Shown: piece by piece, positions 21,516 to 25,429 of the stretch
How positions within the stretch are numbered: position 1 is the first letter of the stretch
Layout of the letters: each line of letters starts with the position of its first letter
Assembly (NCBI GenBank): GCA_963618735.1
Contig: CAVEUM010000025.1
Coordinates: 1-25,429, forward strand
From: CAKUFA01 sp963618735
GTDB lineage: Bacteria; Bacillota; Clostridia; Christensenellales; Aristaeellaceae
Direction of reading: 5' to 3'
DNA length: 25,429 nucleotides
The notes under the pieces: model-generated
Seen by the model: the letters and a program-made list of their open reading frames with translations, nothing else
Database searches by the model: none
What the model was told of the DNA's origin: nothing
Made by a program: the position numbers and the translations under genes

Positions 21516-22523
21516 TTATTTATTCATTTTCACCGCGTCATGCAGCGATGTTTCAGGGAACTTCTTGTCCGTTCTGCTTTCGCCCCTGCCTGTCAGGTAA
21601 GTGCCATCGGGCGCGATGGCCAGCTGGCAGTCTTTACCGGAAACGATTTGATCCACATAGGAAAGATCCCCGGGAAGGTCAATGGGGAAAATCGGATATG
21701 TGGGATACCGCTTCTGCTCCCACAGGAAGTCAGAAAAGCTTTTGGCAACATCCTGCGGACTGTTTTCCGCGACATGGTAGAACAGCACTGCCGCGTTGGG
21801 CGCATCGTGGATGCGGAGATCCTTTTGCTTCATCAGGGATTCCATAGCCGCGCCGTCTACCTCGCGGCACAGGCCGTACAGGCGATGATGCGCCTGCAGC
21901 TTTTCGCAGGAGGTAAACGTGCCGGATGCCTGCATGGCAACAATGGCCGCGTTGTCCACGCCCTGCAATTCATCCAGCAGGCCGTCTGTAATCTTTTCAT
22001 CCGGCAGGAAAAGCGTAAAAGCGCAGGTGGAGAAACTGTCACACAGGCGGCGGAGCTCTTCTCCGCGGGCATCCTCTTCATACAGGATGTAAGCCGCGAT
22101 GCCAAGCTCCCTGCCCTGCTCAATCAGCTGCTTCACCGTGTCCATAGCCATGTGCTGACCATCTTGGGAGGTAAACACGGTCATGCACCAGGGGATGCTG
22201 CACGCCTCTTCCTTCTCCAGTCGGCGAATGGTAGCGGCGCCCTGCGTCCAGCCCTCGTAAGCCAGGTTGATGACGTAGTTCATCAGGTACGCTTCATCAA
22301 CATCATTCACCACATGGCGGCACAGCTCAAAGTAGGGATGATCCTCCGTGCGGAGCATTTCCTGAATCACCTGAAACGTTTCCTTCTGGGAACGTCCTTT
22401 GGAAAATCTTCCTCCATGCTCCACTGCATTGCGCAGGATGCGTCGGTCAAACTGCTGCTTCATTCCCTTTAATCCCTGCGTCACAGCAACCTCTACCATC
22501 AACCGCGTAATTTCACCGGCCAT
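21516..22523 (-). CDS. Degenerate radical-SAM-like protein lacking the cluster motif
   Basis: The 335-residue protein follows, in my recollection, the layout of a clostridial radical SAM family that reads CNIPW, then a CxxxCxxC motif, a GGEP motif, and near the end WYFHYMP, PIFxMDF and HINANGDVEPC. Here CSIPW (108-112), EQGRELGIAAYILY (135-148), VLFYHV (246-251), PIFPIDLPGD (277-286) and QLAIAPDGTYLTG (300-312) stand in the same order. The segment with the three cluster cysteines is missing after residue 112 and GGEP is replaced by YEED (148-151). It should therefore bind neither Fe-S nor SAM in the usual way. No SD is obvious just before ATG 22523, yet the frame is intact and has an upstream -10, so it is probably a kept pseudoenzyme. 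Confidence 0.65.
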   Translation of the reverse strand: MAGEITRLMVEVAVTQGLKGMKQQFDRRILRNAVEHGGRFSKGRSQKETFQVIQEMLRTEDHPYFELCRHVVNDVDEAYLMNYVINLAYEGWTQGAATIRRLEKEEACSIPWCMTVFTSQDGQHMAMDTVKQLIEQGRELGIAAYILYEEDARGEELRRLCDSFSTCAFTLFLPDEKITDGLLDELQGVDNAAIVAMQASGTFTSCEKLQAHHRLYGLCREVDGAAMESLMKQKDLRIHDAPNAAVLFYHVAENSPQDVAKSFSDFLWEQKRYPTYPIFPIDLPGDLSYVDQIVSGKDCQLAIAPDGTYLTGRGESRTDKKFPETSLHDAVKMNK

Positions 22524-22587
22524 CTGCCCACCTCATTTGCTTACCTTCCGCCAGGCGGATAGGATTTCTTCATCTTGAATCACGTTT

Positions 22588-22616
22588 AGTATAACGAAAT
22601 TTCCAGGCTGATGGAA
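22588..22616 (-). promoter_or_regulatory. Possible promoter of the radical-SAM-like gene
   Basis: A TATACT -10 (22588-22593) and a poor TTCCAT -35 (22611-22616) are 17 bp apart on the minus strand, 65 bp before the start. Confidence 0.35.
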
Positions 22617-22683
22617 TGGACAATTTATGGTTTTGTCTTGATGGGCAACCATGAACAGACTGCAAACAGTTGACCCATCCCCC

Positions 22684-22712
22684 TTGAGAATTTTGACGGA
22701 ATATGATATTCT
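22684..22712 (+). promoter_or_regulatory. Promoter of the O-antigen-ligase-like gene
   Basis: TTGAGA (22684-22689) and TATTCT (22707-22712) have a 17-bp spacer, 28 bp before the start codon. Two TTGAC motifs nearby (22670 and 22693 regions) have no good -10 partner. Confidence 0.5.
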
Positions 22713-22740
22713 CCCCTCATACATCACGGAGGGACTGCAC

Positions 22741-24285
22741 ATGGAACACCGTCAGGATACTACCTTGACCTACCTTTGGACCGCGCTGGCGGCCCTATGG
22801 CTCAGCGTCTTCCCCCTTTGGCAGGGAGGCACCTACAGCAGCATCACCCGCGCCAAGTGGGAAGGAACACTGCTGTTTGCCGTCATCACCTTTGGTGCGG
22901 TGCTGTTTGCCATCGTTTACAGCCCCGCCAGGCATCGGCGCTTGCCCTTCCCCCTGCACAGAGGACATCTGACAGCGCTGGTGCTGTTCCTGCTCATGGG
23001 CGTCAGCGCGCTTTTCGGCGCCTATGCGGGGCAGGTCAACAAAAACGGCGAGCTGTGCGTGTGGATGGGTTCCCTTCGCTATGAGGGCATGGCCACCCAG
23101 CTGTGCTATTTCGCCATCTTTGTGATGATGAGCCTGCACCCGATGCGGCGGGACTGGCTGATGCATTTGTGCTCCCTGTCCCTGATTCTGCAATGTGCTG
23201 TGGTGGTTGGGCAATACCTGGACATGAACCCGCTGGGGCTTTTCCCCGCAGGACTTTCTACCCGCACAAATTATGAATTTCAGGGTACCATCGGCAACAT
23301 TGACATGGTATCAGGCTATCTGAGCCTGATGCTTCCGCTGCTTCTGGGGAGCTTTGTCACCGCAAAAAAAGGCGGCTGGCTCTGGCTGCTTGCCGGGACG
23401 CTGGGCGTGTGGTGGATGCTGTGCATGACGGTGCAGAGCGGCATCATCGCCCTGGGCGTTTTCGCGGTCATGCTCCTTCTCGGCATGCTGTGGAAGAGCG
23501 AACTCCGCAGCCGCGGTCTGATTGCCCTGGGCAGTATGCTCCTGTGCTATCCCCTGCGCCGTTCTCTTGCCTTCCCCTGGCTGGACGGCGTTGACAACGT
23601 GACCATCGTTTCCCCCGGAGTGACGGGCTTTGCCGCCCTGGCAGCGGCGCTGGTGCTCATGCTCCTCGGCGTCTGTCTTCTCCGTCCGCACAAGCCCCTG
23701 TTCACCCTTAGCGGCTGGCAGGTTCTCGCGATTTTCGCCGTTCTCGTGCTGGTGGGCATGGCTGTGCTGTTGTCGCTTCCCCTGACGGAGGAAAACGGCG
23801 GATTGTGGGAAATTCGCGAAGTGCTGATGGGGCGCGGACAGGACAGCTTCGGTTCCTATCGGCTGGGCGTGTGGCGGCAGACGCTGAACATGGCGAAGGA
23901 GCATCTCCTGCTGGGCAACGGCCCCGATACCTTCTGGTTTGCCTTTAACAATTATTTGAAGGAAGTCGGCGTTTCCTTCCCCGAAACCTTCGATAATCCG
24001 CACAATGAATATCTGGCTCTTCTGGCCAATGACGGCCTGCCTGCGCTCATCTGCTATCTCGCTTTGCTTCTGTTCACCCTGCGCCGCTGCGGAAAGGATC
24101 ACAGCAAGTGGGCGCTGCTTGTTGCCCTTGCGGCCTACGCCGTGCAGGGAGCATTCTCTTTCTCCATCTGTATCGTTGCCCCCATGTTCTGGGCGGTGAT
24201 GGGCATGGCCAACGGGCAGGAGGAAACCACAGCACCCATCCTGTGCCATCGTCTTTCTTCCGAATCGATTCCTGATCACGCGTAA
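22741..24285 (+). CDS. O-antigen ligase/polymerase family membrane protein
   Basis: The 514-residue protein is highly hydrophobic with about ten to twelve membrane helices and one large outer loop, which carries GNGPDTFWF (392-400) and the PHNEYLALLANDGLPAL segment (420 onward) typical of the Wzy/WaaL (O-antigen_lig) family. Such proteins join or polymerise lipid-linked glycans at the outer face of the membrane. In a Gram-positive-type cell this would serve a capsule, teichoic acid-like polymer or glycoprotein; the glycan is unknown. I chose ATG 22741 because GGAGGGA stands 7 nt upstream; an in-frame ATG 90 nt earlier lies before the promoter. It is monocistronic, with a hairpin after the stop. 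Confidence 0.88.
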   Translation: MEHRQDTTLTYLWTALAALWLSVFPLWQGGTYSSITRAKWEGTLLFAVITFGAVLFAIVYSPARHRRLPFPLHRGHLTALVLFLLMGVSALFGAYAGQVNKNGELCVWMGSLRYEGMATQLCYFAIFVMMSLHPMRRDWLMHLCSLSLILQCAVVVGQYLDMNPLGLFPAGLSTRTNYEFQGTIGNIDMVSGYLSLMLPLLLGSFVTAKKGGWLWLLAGTLGVWWMLCMTVQSGIIALGVFAVMLLLGMLWKSELRSRGLIALGSMLLCYPLRRSLAFPWLDGVDNVTIVSPGVTGFAALAAALVLMLLGVCLLRPHKPLFTLSGWQVLAIFAVLVLVGMAVLLSLPLTEENGGLWEIREVLMGRGQDSFGSYRLGVWRQTLNMAKEHLLLGNGPDTFWFAFNNYLKEVGVSFPETFDNPHNEYLALLANDGLPALICYLALLLFTLRRCGKDHSKWALLVALAAYAVQGAFSFSICIVAPMFWAVMGMANGQEETTAPILCHRLSSESIPDHA

Positions 24286-24289
24286 CACA

Positions 24290-24324
24290 AATCCCCCTGC
24301 AGCATTCAAGTCTGCAGGGGGATT
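24290..24324. terminator. Strong hairpin between convergent genes
   Basis: Perfect 13-bp arms AATCCCCCTGCAG and CTGCAGGGGGATT enclose a 9-nt loop. The T-tracts on both sides are short (CTTCTA on the plus strand), so termination may be incomplete, but the position between two converging stop codons fits a bidirectional terminator. Confidence 0.75.
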
Positions 24325-24348
24325 CTTCTATGGCAGCGTCGTTGCGTC

Positions 24349-25429
24349 TTATTTCGCCATGGACATAGCGGCTCTACCCTTGCCGCTCAGTGTGCACTTG
24401 GGGCAGGCAGCAGGCAGGTAAAGGGTTTCGCCCTTGCGCAGGGCATGGGCGCCGCCTTCCCAGGAGAGGATCAGGCCGTCATCCAGGGCAGTGAAGAACG
24501 CGAAGTCGTGCACATCCGGCACGGAAACGCCGTCATCACCGCGGAGAAGATCCAGGGTGAAGAACGTCTTATCCAGCACGCGGACACAGGGTGCCTCAGG
24601 GGCAGGAACGGCATCTCCTGCAAAGGACAGATCCGTCACTGCCAGCGCCTTATCCAGATGGAGCTGACGCTTGTTGCCCTTCGCGTCTACCCGATCCCAG
24701 TCGTAGAAGCGATACGTCACATCGGAGGACTGCTGAATTTCATACAGCACAATGCCTGCGCCGATGGCATGGACGCATCCGGCAGGGATGTAGCACACAT
24801 CTCCGGGCTTTACGGACACGCGGCGCAAAAGAGGTTCCACTGCCGCGCCCTTTTCACAGGCGGCACGGAGCTCCTCGCGGGTGGTGCCGGGCTTAATGCC
24901 ATATACCAGCTGGCTGCCTTCCTCTGCAGAGAGAATCAGCCACGCCTCGGTCTTGCCCAGCTTGCCGTTTTCGTTTGCAGCGGCAAAGGCGTCATCGGGA
25001 TGCACCTGCACAGACAGGGCGTCCCTGGCATCCAGCAGCTTCAGCAGCAGCGGAAAAGTCTTGCCTGCGTACTGGCCTGCGAACTTTTCGCCGTACCTGG
25101 CAATCAAATCAGGGAGCTTTTCCCCATTGGGATTGGTGCTTTCCAGCCCGGGAATGCAGCTGGCTTCCAGGCTTTCACCTGTGGGCTCGTGAATGTCCTT
25201 GCCGTACACCGTCTTCAGCTTGGTGCCGCCCCAAGGGGTCAGGCTGCCGCCGCGGAAAGCAGGGGTCATGGGCACAGGGAGCATGGGGCAATCCTCGGTA
25301 AGGGGCTTCTCCAGGCAGGGGAAGTTCTGTGCCTTGTCAGGCTCGAAATGCACCACCTCGCCAACCAATCTCATCCCCTGACCTGTATACAGGGCAATGG
25401 CGCGCTTATTTTCCATGAGGGTATCGCAG
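24349..25429 (-). CDS. manA: Mannose-6-phosphate isomerase (class I), joined in frame to a GNAT C-terminus; 5' end beyond window
   Basis: ManA interconverts mannose-6-P and fructose-6-P and feeds GDP-mannose or glycolysis. The zinc site is visible in VQVHPDDAF, the glutamate in KTEAWLIL and the histidine in YIPAGCVHAIG; SSDVTYRFYDWDR is also typical. The usual start region is MLPVPMTPAFRGGSLTPWGG (ATG 25284, GAGGA 7 nt upstream). The frame stays open upstream to the window end, and those residues read like a GNAT acetyltransferase end (ENKRAIALYTGQGMRLVGE, then PCLEKPL). No SD precedes the next upstream ATG (25416). So this is either a GNAT-ManA fusion or two genes with an internal start and no stop between; I cannot decide. 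Confidence 0.88.
   Translation of the reverse strand, partial: CDTLMENKRAIALYTGQGMRLVGEVVHFEPDKAQNFPCLEKPLTEDCPMLPVPMTPAFRGGSLTPWGGTKLKTVYGKDIHEPTGESLEASCIPGLESTNPNGEKLPDLIARYGEKFAGQYAGKTFPLLLKLLDARDALSVQVHPDDAFAAANENGKLGKTEAWLILSAEEGSQLVYGIKPGTTREELRAACEKGAAVEPLLRRVSVKPGDVCYIPAGCVHAIGAGIVLYEIQQSSDVTYRFYDWDRVDAKGNKRQLHLDKALAVTDLSFAGDAVPAPEAPCVRVLDKTFFTLDLLRGDDGVSVPDVHDFAFFTALDDGLILSWEGGAHALRKGETLYLPAACPKCTLSGKGRAAMSMAK

Overview
The window looks like a chromosomal segment of a low-oxygen, Gram-positive-type bacterium of the Bacillota, most likely a Clostridia lineage of gut or rumen type (Christensenellales-like is my best guess, not proven). The reasons are the rapZ-whiA-crh-like gene order, the small families DUF1836, DUF3842, DUF1858 and DUF4177, a reverse rubrerythrin, an LCP protein, and Thr/Ala/Pro-rich linkers in a huge SH3-repeat wall protein. 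Strong SD sequences and sigma-A type promoters (TTGACA-17-TATAAT-like) precede most transcription units. I see no rRNA, tRNA, CRISPR array, insertion sequence or prophage.

Layout. 1-3432 (minus): hairpin-rich left edge and a 1096-residue secreted SH3-repeat protein whose promoter holds a perfect WalR-type box. 3592-4329 (plus): RibD/DHFR-like reductase behind a MerR-type 19-bp-spacer promoter. 4371-5956 (minus): MATE exporter with a terminator-containing leader. 5970-7251: divergent SGNH hydrolase and DUF1836 regulator. 7269-8262: secreted protein of unknown function. 8295-12871 (plus): operon murB, rapZ, whiA, Crh-like HPr, ROK fructokinase, DUF3842. 12881-18539 (minus): DUF1858 redox protein; an envelope/redox operon (LCP, zinc-ribbon membrane protein, thioredoxin-reductase-like flavoprotein, RsiV-like secreted protein); then rseC-like and trxA. 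18555-21503 (plus): uvrC, reverse rubrerythrin, DUF4177. 21516-22523 (minus): a protein resembling a radical SAM enzyme that has lost its cluster motif. 22684-24324 (plus): O-antigen-ligase-type membrane protein. 24349-25429 (minus): class I mannose-6-phosphate isomerase joined in frame to the C-terminal part of a GNAT acetyltransferase that runs off the window.

Themes. Cell envelope: SH3 protein, MurB, LCP, O-antigen ligase-like protein, and sugar phosphate supply by ManA and fructokinase. Carbon/wall regulation: RapZ, WhiA and Crh-like protein, notably without the usual YvcK/GlmR. Thiol and oxygen stress: TrxA, RseC-like protein, a TrxR-like flavoprotein without a pyridine-nucleotide motif, rubrerythrin and DUF1858. 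The points most worth a second look are the degenerate radical SAM protein, the TrxR-like protein, the GNAT-ManA join, the WalR box, the orphan MerR-type promoter and the MATE leader. No clearly new multi-gene system (defence or mobile) is visible. There is no gene-free stretch longer than 300 bases.
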